Part shown: positions 25,801-34,388 of the stretch, piece after piece
How the letters are laid out: the number at the start of each line of letters is the position of its first letter
Position numbering within the stretch: the first letter of the stretch is position 1
DNA from: Nematostella vectensis
Lineage: Eukaryota; Cnidaria; Anthozoa; Actiniaria; Edwardsiidae
NCBI RefSeq assembly: GCF_932526225.1
Contig: NC_064040.1
Span: 10,826,856-10,890,855, forward strand
Reading direction: 5' to 3'
DNA length: 64,000 nucleotides
Translations under genes and position numbers: made by a program
Notes under the pieces: model-generated
Told to the model about the DNA's origin: nothing
The model's input: only the letters and a program-made list of their open reading frames with translations
Database searches by the model: none

Positions 25801-28800
25801 GGTAGCGCGCGTTGCATGGTATTATTTTAACTTTGTATTTGTGTCCACGGAAGCGCGCGTCGCATGGTATACTTTTATACTTTGTATTTTTGGCAACGGT
25901 AGTGCGCGTCGCATGGTATACTTTTATACTTTGTATATGTTGTCAAGGTAGTGCGCGTCGCATGGTATTCTTTTATACTTTGTATATGTGGTCACGGGAG
26001 CGCGGGTCGCATGGTATACTTTTATACTTTGTATTTTTGGCAACGGTAGCGCGCGTCGCATGGTATTCTTTTATACTTTGTATTTGTGTCCACGGTAGTG
26101 TGCGTCGCATGGTATATTTTTATACTTTGCATTTGTTGCCACGGTAGCGCGCGTCGCATGGTATTCTTTTATACTTTTTATTTGTGGTCACGGTAGTGTG
26201 CGTCGCACTTTGTAAAGGTGTGTCTTTGTGTCAGATTCGTTAGCGAAGAGTTAACAGTACTGTACCTCACAAAACAGTCATGGAGAGCCACGGATTTGCC
26301 GCTAATCCACAGCGCGGACTGATGACTGAATGCAAAATCGCGATATTCCCAGCAACTGAGAAAACAAGAAGTGTCAAGCGCTTGAAGGTGAAACATATCT
26401 ACACAGATGCAATCAATAGTTTGGGATCCACCATTAGATAACTGTCGGCCGGTAACGAAGATCGCTCAGTTTAATCTGTGGGATTCAGCTGCTATACATT
26501 TCCTGTCCGAAGGGGGAGGGGCAAATCTCAAAACGTCCCTTCCCCACCCCAACTGAGACCCGCTACTGAAATGACTAAAAGGCTGGAAAGGTCATAATGG
26601 CGTTTCAATCTACTATTAATCCTTGGATGTCGTTTCTCCTGAATGCAGGAAGAAAAACATACTACATAAATTTGCATTACTGAAAAGGAAATATTTGATG
26701 ATTTTAATTTCACAGTCACTTCCTTGCCTTATTAGGGTGTTTTATGATCGCCCAGACAAATTGCATGTATACTAGACATCATTGGCATGCCCCACAGTTT
26801 TTCAAGATCATTCATGTTTGTTGCACTTTCTGATACTTATTACCTGAGCTCTTTATTAAAGGAGCTGTTGTGGTACGCCTGTGGTTCGTCTACATATCTA
26901 TAACCAGAAGTCAAGTGTACTGACGGCTCTTGACCAAGCTTATGGAAGGTCTTAGTGAGTCGCCCTGAAAACTACAATCAGCTAATTAAACGTTGATAGT
27001 TTTTTCCATTGGAAAACGCTTTCCATGTGTTCACGTCATATTTTTAGTATAACAATTTTGTACCCACCCCTCCCTTGCCTAGGACCCCCCTCCCCCCTTT
27101 CAATGCTGTTGTCTGACACCTGTAACGCTAGCTCTCAACATTGAATGGGGAGGAGGGGGGGATGACAAAACCTCTCATTGGCATTATGGTTAGAGCCAGT
27201 GGCCCTGAAAACTAACATGACAAAACCTGTTATTGCCACATTGTCCATGGCATTCTTTTCTGGGTTACCTGTGGTTTGCCATGATGCAAGAGGGGCTGTG
27301 GACACAGTAATGACTTGGAGAGGGCTGCCCCTATTGGCTAGATTCAGTCTTTCATTGTTACCTACCAAGGAGGGTACGGCAGCAGTATCTTGTAATTCAT
27401 CTTGTGAGGCATGTAAGTCATCTGTAATCCATAGCCTTAGTGTACTAGGAGATGTGTTCCTGTAAGGATGCAAAGGACATTTTCAGGGCCGTAGCAGGGG
27501 GTGGCGCACTGTGGGCACGTGTCCCCCAATATTTACAATATTAAAAAATATATATATATAAGGAAATGACCAGTAGGAGAGTGGCTCTGCCCATATATAT
27601 TTACTTAATGTTTCTGTATTGTTCCCCCCTATATTTGAAGCCTACTACAGCACTAATTTTGGAGACATCTAGTCTCAAAGACAAGCCCAACACCCCTCCC
27701 CTCCCTCTCACTCAATTGGTCTGTTTTCAAGAAGGACTTATTAATCAAGATTTTTTCACAAAATAATGCTGGTCTGACCCTCATACACCCTCAAATATAC
27801 TCATAAAAACAAAACAAGTTAGTCAAAACTCAGAAAAAAGCAATGTTTTACAAAATTCTACCTTTCCAGGGCGTGGTTCCATTCATAACAAAAAGGGCTG
27901 TATTTAACTTCAAGGTGTCTCACCTGTAAATCAGCATTTGTTTAGCACATCATTATCATCACTTATTTTATTTCCCTCATAAACAAGTTTGTTTTTGTAT
28001 ATAAATAACGGTATTATTATTATTATTATAGGCATTATTCATTATAATTCTTACCAAAGAGCCATTTCCAACAGGACTGATGGCATGAAAACCAGCCTCT
28101 TGGCAACGTAGTGTCGTCACAGATAAACTAGAACAACAAATCGGACACACATAATAGTATGTTTATAGTGCGGGGAGGGGCACTAGCTTCCAGGGGGGTA
28201 CTCCCTTATATCGGCTTTACAGGGACGTGCCGCTGGACAGGGTATGGTTTTCGACCTCTCTGTCCTGAACAGGGCATGTATTTCAGGCCTCTCTGTCTAT
28301 AACAGGGTATATATTTCAGGCCTCTCTGTCCTGAACAGGGTACATAATTTTAAGCAAGGCTGTCCTAAACAGGGTACCAATTTGGTTGCCTTGCTCAAAC
28401 TCGTAACCACTGATCCCACCCCCAATCTGATTGCCTTCCTTGCTCTCATGTGCTAACAGGGTCCTAAAATTGAGAATGTTGTCTAAAACAGGGCCCTAAA
28501 ATCAAGGGTGTTGTCCTAAATAGGGTATGCTTTTTTAGAATTGTTCCTAAACAGGGTCAGGTTTCAAAACCCCCAGCAGCACCCCTATCCAAACAAAGGC
28601 TGAGGGCATCCCCCCCCCCCCCCCCCCCGGACCTAGCGTACAACCCCATATTTCTTCTATTTACTGAAGTACTAAAGTAACATGGGCTGATGCAGCTTTG
28701 ATGCAACCCCATTTTAATCAATATTTTTAAGTGACTGTGGCTCGCTTGATGCCAGGCTATGTTTAAATTTTCATGACTACTTTGGTTTACAAACCGGGGG

Positions 28801-29299
28801 TGGGGGGTTCTTCCCATGTCGACTTGATAGGGATGCTTGTATTTTTTAGGGGTCAAAATTGGGCCTTAGGTATTTTTAGGGGGTATCCGTGAAAAAAATA
28901 GGCTTTTCTCTTAGAAATGGTCATTTTAAGGCTCCTGAGGTATTGTTTAGGGTAGCAATGTTTGGTCGTGCTGGTATTTTTTAGGGGTATTTTTCGAATT
29001 TTCCGACGAGCATCCCTATCACTTTTACCTTGAAGAACTCCCCACCGGGTGTACAAACCTCGACTGATTAATCGTACATCCATGGGAATGACACCACTGA
29101 ACATCTTTTACGCCAAAATACTCAACAGAGATCTGAAAAAAAAAAGACAGAACTTTTGAGAGCGGATTAAACCAAGTCTATCTAGCAAGTCCGGTATCTA
29201 GCTTTTGGAAGTTGAGACACCGTACTAACCGATGAATTACTTACAGAATGTTTAGTGGTGAAATCACTCCTGCTATCGTCAACTCGGCTGACAGAGTAT
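8140..29299 (-). CDS. CatSper auxiliary subunit (delta/epsilon/gamma/beta group), about 25 exons
   Basis: Auxiliary subunits of this group form the extracellular canopy of the sperm calcium channel CatSper. The 3' exon chain is secure in phase: 14029-14107, 13816-13923 (GCPPIRHIRIRNC), 13371-13432, 13104-13203 (HEVVQDYV, YGYTATMNQ), 12742-12810 (VGCKREAQTW), 12396-12550 (CF, then FTLTVIDPSL), 8140-8347 (SFCSLSAQFLVEV, then a transmembrane helix MAVVALLSFVLLCFSFLLY and a short cytosolic tail). The VDP-SFC-L-F-V ending before a single TM helix is the family signature I recognise. Further likely exons, less exactly bounded: 14180, 14815, 15363, 16900, 17331, 17820, 18290, 18955 (FVVVWSETSAFYGAI), 19195, 20324, 20912, 21614, 22520, 22895, 23895, 26271 (DFAFSHQSALWISGK), 26843, 27866, 28065, 29032 and 29245-29299. 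The start codon was not found; the 5' end may lie right of 29.3 kb, next to or beyond the viral element. The exact paralogue is not decided. Confidence 0.72.
8534..12341 (+). repeat. 47-bp satellite, about 81 copies, with 611-bp higher-order repeat
   Basis: The unit begins 'tgacgagaggccccatacgc' and is 47 bp long (successive 'gacgagagg' at 8581 and 8628). Variant units recur at fixed distance: 'aacaaactggg' pairs start at 8656, 9267, 9878, 10630 and 11241, giving steps of 611, 611, 752 and 611 bp (13, 13, 16, 13 units). The 'gacaagagg' variant at 9427, 10038 and 10790 shows the same 611 and 752 steps. Copies are nearly identical and there are no unique spacers. It fills most of the last intron of the CatSper-type gene. 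Confidence 0.95.
15520..16840 (+). repeat. 45-bp minisatellite, about 29 copies
   Basis: The unit reads 'tattactgggccagcaacca' followed by 'caacatggtgtgcaa' and 'ataacccc(c)g/ag'. The period of 45 is divisible by three and the unit lacks stop codons in several frames, so long ORFs appear on both strands (for example 15643-17040 +, 15739-16947 -). One unit near 15742 is shortened. It lies within the CatSper-type gene between exons, so I treat it as intronic. Confidence 0.92.
17041..17334 (+). repeat. 158-bp tandem duplication
   Basis: 'aaccacgacaacaagaacca' at 17041 recurs at 17199, and the following sequence through 'aactagcaataattt' is almost identical in both copies. This is a recent local duplication in an intron next to the exon at about 17331-17457. 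Confidence 0.85.
19370..20330 (+). repeat. 30-bp minisatellite, about 31 copies
   Basis: Unit close to 'ggaatggtaatataacctgg' plus 'acaggggagg'. Units vary between 'ataacc' and 'actaacc' or 'acttacc', so the period wavers between 30 and 31. It lies in an intron of the CatSper-type gene. The 'cctggacag' phrases resemble splice-site strings and can mislead exon finders. Confidence 0.9.
21040..21560 (+). repeat. 25-bp minisatellite, about 20 copies
   Basis: Unit 'gataacacacgcacaaacac' plus 'gctct'. Copies differ at several positions (cgctct/cgcttt/cgctat). Reverse-strand ORFs at 21099-21557 are translations of this repeat. Intronic in the CatSper-type gene. Confidence 0.9.
22200..22480 (+). repeat. 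~62-bp tandem repeat, about 5 copies
   Basis: The phrase 'gcgttacatgtcacgttact' recurs at roughly 62-bp spacing (near 22203, 22265, 22327, 22389, 22446), each followed by 'gtgacagaattat.a'. More diverged related copies reach back to about 21970. Intronic. Confidence 0.8.
23660..23830. repeat. Dispersed GC-rich repeat, copy
   Basis: 'agggccgtagcagggggtgg' then C homopolymer, 'aatatttgaaaaaataataaggaaatgacc' type sequence, and 'cccaatattttcttgatgtt'. Same family as at 7300-8115, 27480-27650 and 62380-62510. Intronic, non-coding. Confidence 0.65.
24360..24540 (+). repeat. ~50-bp minisatellite, short block of about 4 copies
   Basis: Units contain 'ttttatactttgta', 'ggccacggtag' and 'gcgcgcgtcgc(a/g)tggtat'. 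This is the same unit as the longer array at 25478-26220, from which it is separated by about 940 bp of non-repeat sequence. Confidence 0.85.
25478..26220 (+). repeat. ~50-bp minisatellite, about 15 copies
   Basis: Unit 'cttttatactttgtattttt' plus 'ggccacggtagcgcgcgtcgc' and 'atggtatt'. Copies are 47-51 bp with drift at CpG positions (gcgcgc to gtgcgc or gtgtgc). It ends just left of the exon near 26271-26357. ORFs on both strands here are repeat translations. Confidence 0.9.
27480..27650. repeat. Dispersed GC-rich repeat, copy
   Basis: 'cagggccgtagcagggggtgg' start, 'cccccaatatttacaatatt', 'atatataaggaaatgaccag', and 'tttctgtattgttcccccc' follow in the same order as in the copy at 23660-23830. 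Non-coding, intronic. Confidence 0.65.
28200..28570 (+). repeat. Degenerate ~34-bp repeat ('aacagggta' type)
   Basis: Phrases 'ctctctgtcctgaacagggt' and 'atttcaggc' recur at about 33-36 bp, then decay into 'gttgtcctaaa(c/t)agggt'. A long C homopolymer (28610-28627) follows. Intronic, non-coding. Confidence 0.65.
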
Positions 29300-29679
29300 C
29301 TACAGAAATATTCAAATATTGAGATAATGTATTATTTGCATATATTTGACATACAAAAAATTGATAAGTAAGTTAAGTAAAGGACGAATTCGCTTGAAAA
29401 GTTCCCTGGCATAAAATACAAATTCGCTAGAAATGAGATGACTTGTGAAAACCTCACCGCCACGTTTCCTCGCTTGAGCCGAAGTCACAGCAGACGACAA
29501 ATAGGCAAACAATAAAGTATATTAAATATGGCATTGCTCTCTATCAAATATTCGTTTCATTTTCTTTGTAAGATTTTTTTGACAAATAAAAAGTTGGTCA
29601 AACTTCGCGCCACTCACAAAGTGGTATACCGCTGACCGAAAGAATATTTGCACTTCGCACTGCCTGGGGCTATTCGTGC

Positions 29680-29873
29680 CAGACGCATTTTCTGGCCGAA
29701 GAAAGAAGCGCGCGCTGAGTTCTCAAACATGTCAGTGCTCCTAGTGATGATGGCTGTTTTGGCCAGAACCCTGGCAAGTCGCGAATCAAGGGTTCTGGCC
29801 AAAACAGCCATTATCACTAGGAGCACATGTTTGAGGACTCAGCGCTTCTTTCTTCGGCCAGAAAATGCGTCTG
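29680..29873. mobile_element. Foldback element (third palindrome)
   Basis: Arms of about 90 bp: 'cagacgcattttctggccga' on the left and 'tcggccagaaaatgcgtctg' on the right, pairing inward through 'ggctgttttggccagaaccc' and 'gggttctggccaaaacagcc', with a loop of under 20 bp ('tggcaagtcgcgaatca'). One arm has a small 'gcgc' insertion near 29710. No ORF. It lies about 100 bp left of the viral element. Confidence 0.8.
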
Positions 29874-29978
29874 ATCGCGCTCCTGTACTATTTTGCCGTT
29901 TCTAAGGGTTAGGGGTGGTCGCCAAACCGGATTGATAAGCAACCTGAGATCTATTGAGGGGGGGACTGGGGACTTTCA

Positions 29979-30202
29979 GTGAAACGGGCTGGGAGGCGCG
30001 AATCGCCCCTCCGGGCCTCCCAGCCCCGTTTCAGGCTGGGGGCTTTCGGTGGCACCGAAACGCGTTTCGCGTAGATTAATAATTGCTGATTATTAATCTA
30101 CGTCGGGACCACTTCGCGTAGATGGGTAATTAGCAGAAGACAATCTACGTAAAACACACTCCGCGTAGATGAGTAATTAGCGATGGTTAGCAATCATTAA
30201 TC
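29979..30202 (+). repeat. Left terminal inverted repeat of the viral element
   Basis: Pairs with 38314-38537 over 224 bp with about nine mismatches counted by eye, seven of them transitions. Starts 'gtgaaacgggctgggagg'. Contains internal palindromes: 'gggctgggaggc' with 'gcctcccagccc', 'cgaaacgcgtttcg', and 'cgtagattaataat-tgctg-attattaatctacg' (14-bp arms). Repeated 'cgcgtagatg(g/a)gtaatta' phrases look like iterons. Confidence 0.92.
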
Positions 30203-30266
30203 CGCTTTCTATCGACAGCGGCGGGACTGGGCCTTCCAAAGGCTCCGTAAGGGCAACCCCCTCCCC

Positions 30267-30542
30267 GTGCCGTGCAGGATCTGCGGCATAGGGACGCAGT
30301 CGGAGACGCGGTTGTGCCGCCCCTGCGGAGCGAATCGTGAAGGGCAGAGGATGCGCGGCATCGAGAGGCGCGCTCGGGAATGGTTCGCACTCGTCCTGTC
30401 TGACATCGCAGCCCGCGATACGGGCAATTATAGACTGGGTGGCACAAGGCATACCCAAACACTCGTCCCGCCGGCTGTGATACGGGCAATTAGAGACTGG
30501 GTGGCACAAGGCATACCCAAACACTCGTCCCGCCGGCTGTGA
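30267..30542 (+). CDS. Possible small zinc-ribbon protein of the viral element
   Basis: A short ORF whose N-terminus has CRIC and CRPC knuckles (CxxC, 11 residues, CxxC), followed by basic residues. The C-terminal third is translated from the 62-bp tandem repeat, so its true end is doubtful. No family recognised. It may be chance coding in a GC-rich area, or a decayed piece of the next gene. Confidence 0.3.
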   Translation: MPCRICGIGTQSETRLCRPCGANREGQRMRGIERRAREWFALVLSDIAARDTGNYRLGGTRHTQTLVPPAVIRAIRDWVAQGIPKHSSRRL

Positions 30543-30585
30543 TACGGGCAATTAGAGACTGGGTGGCACAAGGCATACCCAAACA
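30417..30585 (+). repeat. 62-bp direct repeat, 2.7 copies
   Basis: 'gatacgggcaattatagact' begins at 30417, and copies with 'attagagact' begin at 30479 and 30541; the third stops at 'cccaaacatgg' where the next ORF starts. Sixty-two is not a multiple of three, so each copy is read in a different frame. This suggests either regulatory sequence or a recent duplication that broke an ORF. Confidence 0.95.
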
Positions 30586-31259
30586 TGGACGCTTACATAG
30601 AGGAGATTCTCAATAGCATGCCTGACAAAGAGGCGCCCGCCGTACTGGCAGGGCTGGTCCTGATCCCCGAGAATGCCAAGCGCAAGCTGCTTAAGCCGCT
30701 CATGCCGGCGAGCTCGCGGCCAGAGGAAGTCTGGCGCGAGTTCGACCCATTGCTGCTGGAACGGCGGCAAGAGGGCCCAGAGGGCTTAGACCCCGAGGAG
30801 TACTATTCTCCCTTCGTCGGCGGCGCCCATCTTCGGTTCCCAAGCGTGGATGCCACTCTTCGGGGCCAAGACATAAGCGCCGGTGTTAACCAGGAGATAC
30901 GAGATCTTGGCGGAGCAGGTGTCATTGCTCTAAAGCCGGTTATACGGGGGCTTGACATTAACGACGACGGCTCGGTGTGGTGGGTCTCGAACGAGCGAGA
31001 GTCTCTGCGGGCGAACGCAGTGCTGCCGCTGGTGCTCGAGATGGTAGACCCCGACCGGCGTTACGGACTCTTCACGGTAGTTGGTAAGGCCCCCGCAGAG
31101 CCATTGGCGCCCATCACGGAGGAGGAAGGGCGCTCGGAGCACATCGCAGAGAGGGGACCAAATCGCAGTCGGCGCCCTGGAAGGCATCGATGCGGGTATT
31201 TGGGAGAAAGGACGAGAGTACCTCGTCTACTTGAGATACGAGCTTCGCCCTCTACCTGA
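30585..31259 (+). CDS. Unknown protein of the viral element, upstream of the polymerase
   Basis: ATG directly after the truncated third 62-bp repeat opens 224 codons. The first ~190 residues look protein-like (acidic, with an 'EYYSPFVGG' and 'GSVWWVSN' segment); the last ~35 are arginine-rich and look like out-of-frame reading. Near 31150 the frame one step over becomes protein-like and runs into the polymerase frame, which hints at a frameshift and that this could be the N-terminal part of the polymerase gene. No family recognised. Confidence 0.45.
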   Translation: MDAYIEEILNSMPDKEAPAVLAGLVLIPENAKRKLLKPLMPASSRPEEVWREFDPLLLERRQEGPEGLDPEEYYSPFVGGAHLRFPSVDATLRGQDISAGVNQEIRDLGGAGVIALKPVIRGLDINDDGSVWWVSNERESLRANAVLPLVLEMVDPDRRYGLFTVVGKAPAEPLAPITEEEGRSEHIAERGPNRSRRPGRHRCGYLGERTRVPRLLEIRASPST

Positions 31260-32949
31260 GCAGAATGGGGAGCCTGGGCCAATGTTTGAGCGATAGGGGA
31301 GTGACGCCTTCGCTAACTGTGTTGTGAGCTATGCTGCCAACTTCTTGAGGAATCGCGGCACCTCGCGCTCCCTTGGTCTAACCAAGACACGAGGCAAGAT
31401 CCTCGAGCGATATGACGAGAAGCTGGCCACTACGGGATGCACCAAAGATGACCTCTTTGAGATGGAAAAGAAGCTCGAGATAAAGCTGGTAGCCGTGGAC
31501 GCCCTGGGCAACGTTATGTGGGACTCGGGGAAGTACAAGAGCGGGTACACACAAATCCGCATCCCTTGACACAATAACCTCGCCTGGGCGGAGCTTCCGG
31601 CTGAACCACCTGCGATCGCGAGCGTCCACGGCCTAGACTTCGAGGCTGAGGGGGAGCTTTGTTCGTTATGTCAGGAGAAGGCTCTAACCAGTGCCGCCAC
31701 AAAAACGCGCGAGGCAAAAGTGCGAGAGGTGCTCATTCGCTTTATAAACAGGGCGATCCCCAGAAGCACGAGGATCTGGCAGTGTGGGCGTGTTATAGTC
31801 ACGCACGAAGGCAAACTGTACCGATCGGGACAGGACGGAGGAGCTATCGACAGGGCGTTTACAGACGAGACAGGATATGATCCTCAATGAAACTTAGGGG
31901 CGCAGCCTCATGCGCACATCGACATGCGTGCGGCGTACCTAGGATGCGAGGACAGTGTCTTCGGCGGCGCTTCGGACGCCATTGATTTGGTACGGAAATA
32001 CGGCTTCCCTACGAATGTGTATCGTATCGCGGATGTTGGTGGACGGCCATTGAGCGAGGTTCTTCAACTAACCGGGGCCATTCAGCTGACCGAGTGGGAG
32101 TTCTCTGAGGCCTGCCACCCCTACACTTCCGGGAGGGTGGGGCAGCACTTGGAACAAAACGAGGGTTGGATCACCACGCCAGAGCTCAAGGACCTGTTAG
32201 ACTCGGGTGACCTCGTCATGGCCACTGCGAGGGAGGTGTTGTATAGCGTCGGAAAAAAGGACTCCATCAAGTTCCCCCACTCCATCGCGTGCCGCCCCGG
32301 CGGCGAAGACTCGCAGTACCCTGAGGGTCGAGATCTCGCTGTCCGTTTCGTAGGCAAGTGCGCTCGCCATGGCGACGAGTCCTCGATCGTAGTTCGCGAC
32401 CGTGAAGAAGCCGTGTATCTGACGAACCTCCTTGCGGGCACCGACCACTTACTTAACTTCGAGCATGCCGACGGGGCTCATCTGATCCAATACAAAGACG
32501 GTGTCCGGGGCTCACGATGGTACCATATCAGGGCCTTCGTCTTGGCGTACACAAACATAGCGTTGCGACGCATGTTGAGGCGGATCCCTCGCGAGGACGT
32601 CCTCCGAGTGTGCACAGATGCCATATACGCAAAGGCGGTGCCCAGTGGTGTAAAGCTCGTGGAGCGAAATCTGAGGAATGGAGAGTGGCGCCACAAGAAA
32701 CCTGGGTACGAGTGGCGACCCGAAGCGGCTTGGGGTCCGAAGAAGTCGGGGAGCTTGGCCAGGGAGCCAAGCGCTGTGCCGAGTCTGCCGTGCGATCTAG
32801 TGGCCGCAACCTCTGCAAAGATGTCCACGACCGCGACCACGACGCATACGCATACGTATACGAATGCGCATACGCGCAGCATGGAAAAATGCCGCCTAGA
32901 TGCAGCGCCGGAACGGCAGCTACATCACAGCAAGCGGCTAGCTGTGTAG
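31081..32949 (+). pseudogene. Family-B DNA polymerase remnant
   Basis: One reading frame runs through this stretch, broken by stops TAG 31294, TGA 31567 and TGA 31888. Motif A is visible as DMRAAYLGC (Asp codon 31921-31923), right after the third stop. Motif C appears as VCTDAIYA (Asp codon 32617-32619); the first Asp of the usual DTD core is Cys here. Between them lies a long polymerase-like palm stretch. After about 32760 the reading becomes low-complexity (THTHTYTNAHT, from repeated 'gcatac') and no thumb domain is seen. In Polintons and related viruses this enzyme is protein-primed and replicates the linear genome from its terminal repeats. With three stops it cannot make a full enzyme in this copy unless stops are suppressed. 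Confidence 0.75.
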
Positions 32950-33350
32950 CCGATGGCGAGAGCGCCGGCGCCAATGTACGCCAACTCGGCGTTTTTCTGC
33001 ATTTTGCTGGAGATGTAGTAGTCGGACAGCTTAGGAGCCCGCATCGACTCCAGGGATTGTTTTGGCCGGGTCTGGTTGTAGAGTTTGAGCGCGTAGTCAT
33101 TGTCGGTGAAGTTTTGCTTTGCGAGGGACCCTCTCTCGCGACTTTGAGTTTGCCAATCAAGGATTTTTTGTCGCCGCTGTTGGTAGCGTCCATAGTCTTG
33201 TTGGTATTTCTCTAGGGCCTTGTCGTGCCTCTCCTTCTCAGCTAAGGCAGGGCTCTCATCGTTCGACAGGAACTTTGCGAGGTAGTTGCCACCAACGAAT
33301 GCAGTCGCGTTTAGGACGGCGCCGCCAACCAAAACCGCGATGGAGGCCAT
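32925..33350 (-). CDS. Two-helix membrane protein of the viral element
   Basis: About 141 residues from ATG at 33350 (upstream in-frame codons up to 33383 look non-coding). A hydrophobic N-terminal segment (IAVLVGGAVLNATAFVGG) and a hydrophobic C-terminal one (YIGAGALAIGYTASRLL) flank a charged helical centre with 'KYQQDYGRYQQRR' and 'LDWQTQSRERG'. Intact in this copy. I recall similar unknown proteins in cnidarian genomes near capsid-like genes, but cannot verify. A virion or membrane role is inferred from the helices and neighbours only. Confidence 0.7.
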   Translation of the reverse strand: MASIAVLVGGAVLNATAFVGGNYLAKFLSNDESPALAEKERHDKALEKYQQDYGRYQQRRQKILDWQTQSRERGSLAKQNFTDNDYALKLYNQTRPKQSLESMRAPKLSDYYISSKMQKNAELAYIGAGALAIGYTASRLL

Positions 33351-33457
33351 CGAGTAGTGTGTGTACGTTTCACGTGCGCACACTTCACGTGCTGTGTGTA
33401 CGTGAACACGAGTCTAATACACGGCCTACACATGTAGTAGTGTGCCACAGTACACTA

Positions 33458-33682
33458 CTACATGGGCAGGATCTTCTGGTCCTCAAGGTAACCCTTCAAA
33501 GCGACAGCACCTGCAACGGCGGCAGTCATCTTTGCGTAGTTCATGGCGTTCGCGAAGGGGTCTTTGGTGAAGTCCTCGCGCAAGACCTTGCGCCCAACCC
33601 AGCCGATACCGGCGACGAGGCCGGTTATGACTGCGGCGTCGGTGATGGTCTTTGTAATCTTGCTCTGCTGCGTCGTCGACAT
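33458..33682 (-). CDS. Small membrane protein of the viral element
   Basis: About 74 residues from ATG at 33682. Two hydrophobic segments (AAVITGLVAGIGWVG and MTAAVAGAVALKGYL) separated by a charged loop, ending EDQKILPM. Intact and in the same orientation as its neighbours, about 107 bp downstream of the 3' end... of the 33748 gene and upstream of the 32925 gene. Function unknown; likely a membrane or capsid-associated accessory protein. Confidence 0.65.
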   Translation of the reverse strand: MSTTQQSKITKTITDAAVITGLVAGIGWVGRKVLREDFTKDPFANAMNYAKMTAAVAGAVALKGYLEDQKILPM

Positions 33683-33747
33683 TGCGATGCACGGACGCGC
33701 GAATATGGGTGGGGCCCTCGTGTCTAAATGTCTGCTTACTCCATTGC

Positions 33748-34335
33748 TTACAGTCGAGATTTGCACTGTCCGGGAGCGCGTATCGCTGTCGCCGGAACGG
33801 CAAGTGGTCGATCCTTGATCTGCTGTGCGGCCGCCAGCGGCGGTCTTGCGGGCGGAGTCACGTTGTCGGTACGTTCGGTAGCTCGCTGGTTAACAGCTGG
33901 TGTACGAGTGAACGCGGCAGCTAGCTCCCGCCTACGTGTGTAGAGGCCGATCAATGACACTAGAAGACCAGCGACCCCGATAACCGAGCAAGCCGACCAA
34001 GCAGAGTTGCTTTCCGGGACTGGTGTGTGTATGCCTTCGGCGCGCGCGCGCAAGCCCTCGCGTCCCTGCGGCTCGCTAGCGACCGGCGACCCAACGTGTT
34101 GCACGACACGAAGTGTCTTTTTCTTCGCTCTGTTAAGTCGGTTCCACTCTGCCAAGCGCCTTCCAGCTTTGACTCGCCCAGGGTGTTTAGGTCGGGTCGC
34201 GGGTGGTTCGGGGCTCGTGATTCTCTCCGCCAACGCCGAAGGCGTACGTGCAGGTTCATGAGCAGCTTGTTCCGCAGCTTGTTTGTCAGGTTCCGCGAGA
34301 TGCTGGGCACTAGTACTTCCTTGAGGTTCCTCCAT
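33748..34335 (-). CDS. Proline/alanine-rich single-pass protein of the viral element
   Basis: About 195 residues, likely starting at ATG 34335 (MEEPQGST). A disordered Ala/Pro/Glu-rich first half holds a basic motif, HPGRVKAGRRLAEWNRLNR. One predicted transmembrane helix follows (SVIGVAGLLVSLIGLYT), then a basic tail. The basic motif could bind DNA or protein. Part of the minus-strand block. The C-terminal third overlaps no other gene but looks poorly conserved. Function unknown. Confidence 0.6.
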   Translation of the reverse strand: MEEPQGSTSAQHLAEPDKQAAEQAAHEPARTPSALAERITSPEPPATRPKHPGRVKAGRRLAEWNRLNRAKKKTLRVVQHVGSPVASEPQGREGLRARAEGIHTPVPESNSAWSACSVIGVAGLLVSLIGLYTRRRELAAAFTRTPAVNQRATERTDNVTPPARPPLAAAQQIKDRPLAVPATAIRAPGQCKSRL

Positions 34336-34388
34336 TTGTGATGCAACTACTTGGTTGCTGAAGAAGTGGCAAGCTTTCAAATGAACGT

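Noticed and set aside
32517-33215. Long ORFs on both strands over the end of the polymerase and the small membrane-protein gene
   Set aside because: They are shadows in GC-rich viral DNA; motif-bearing frames are different.
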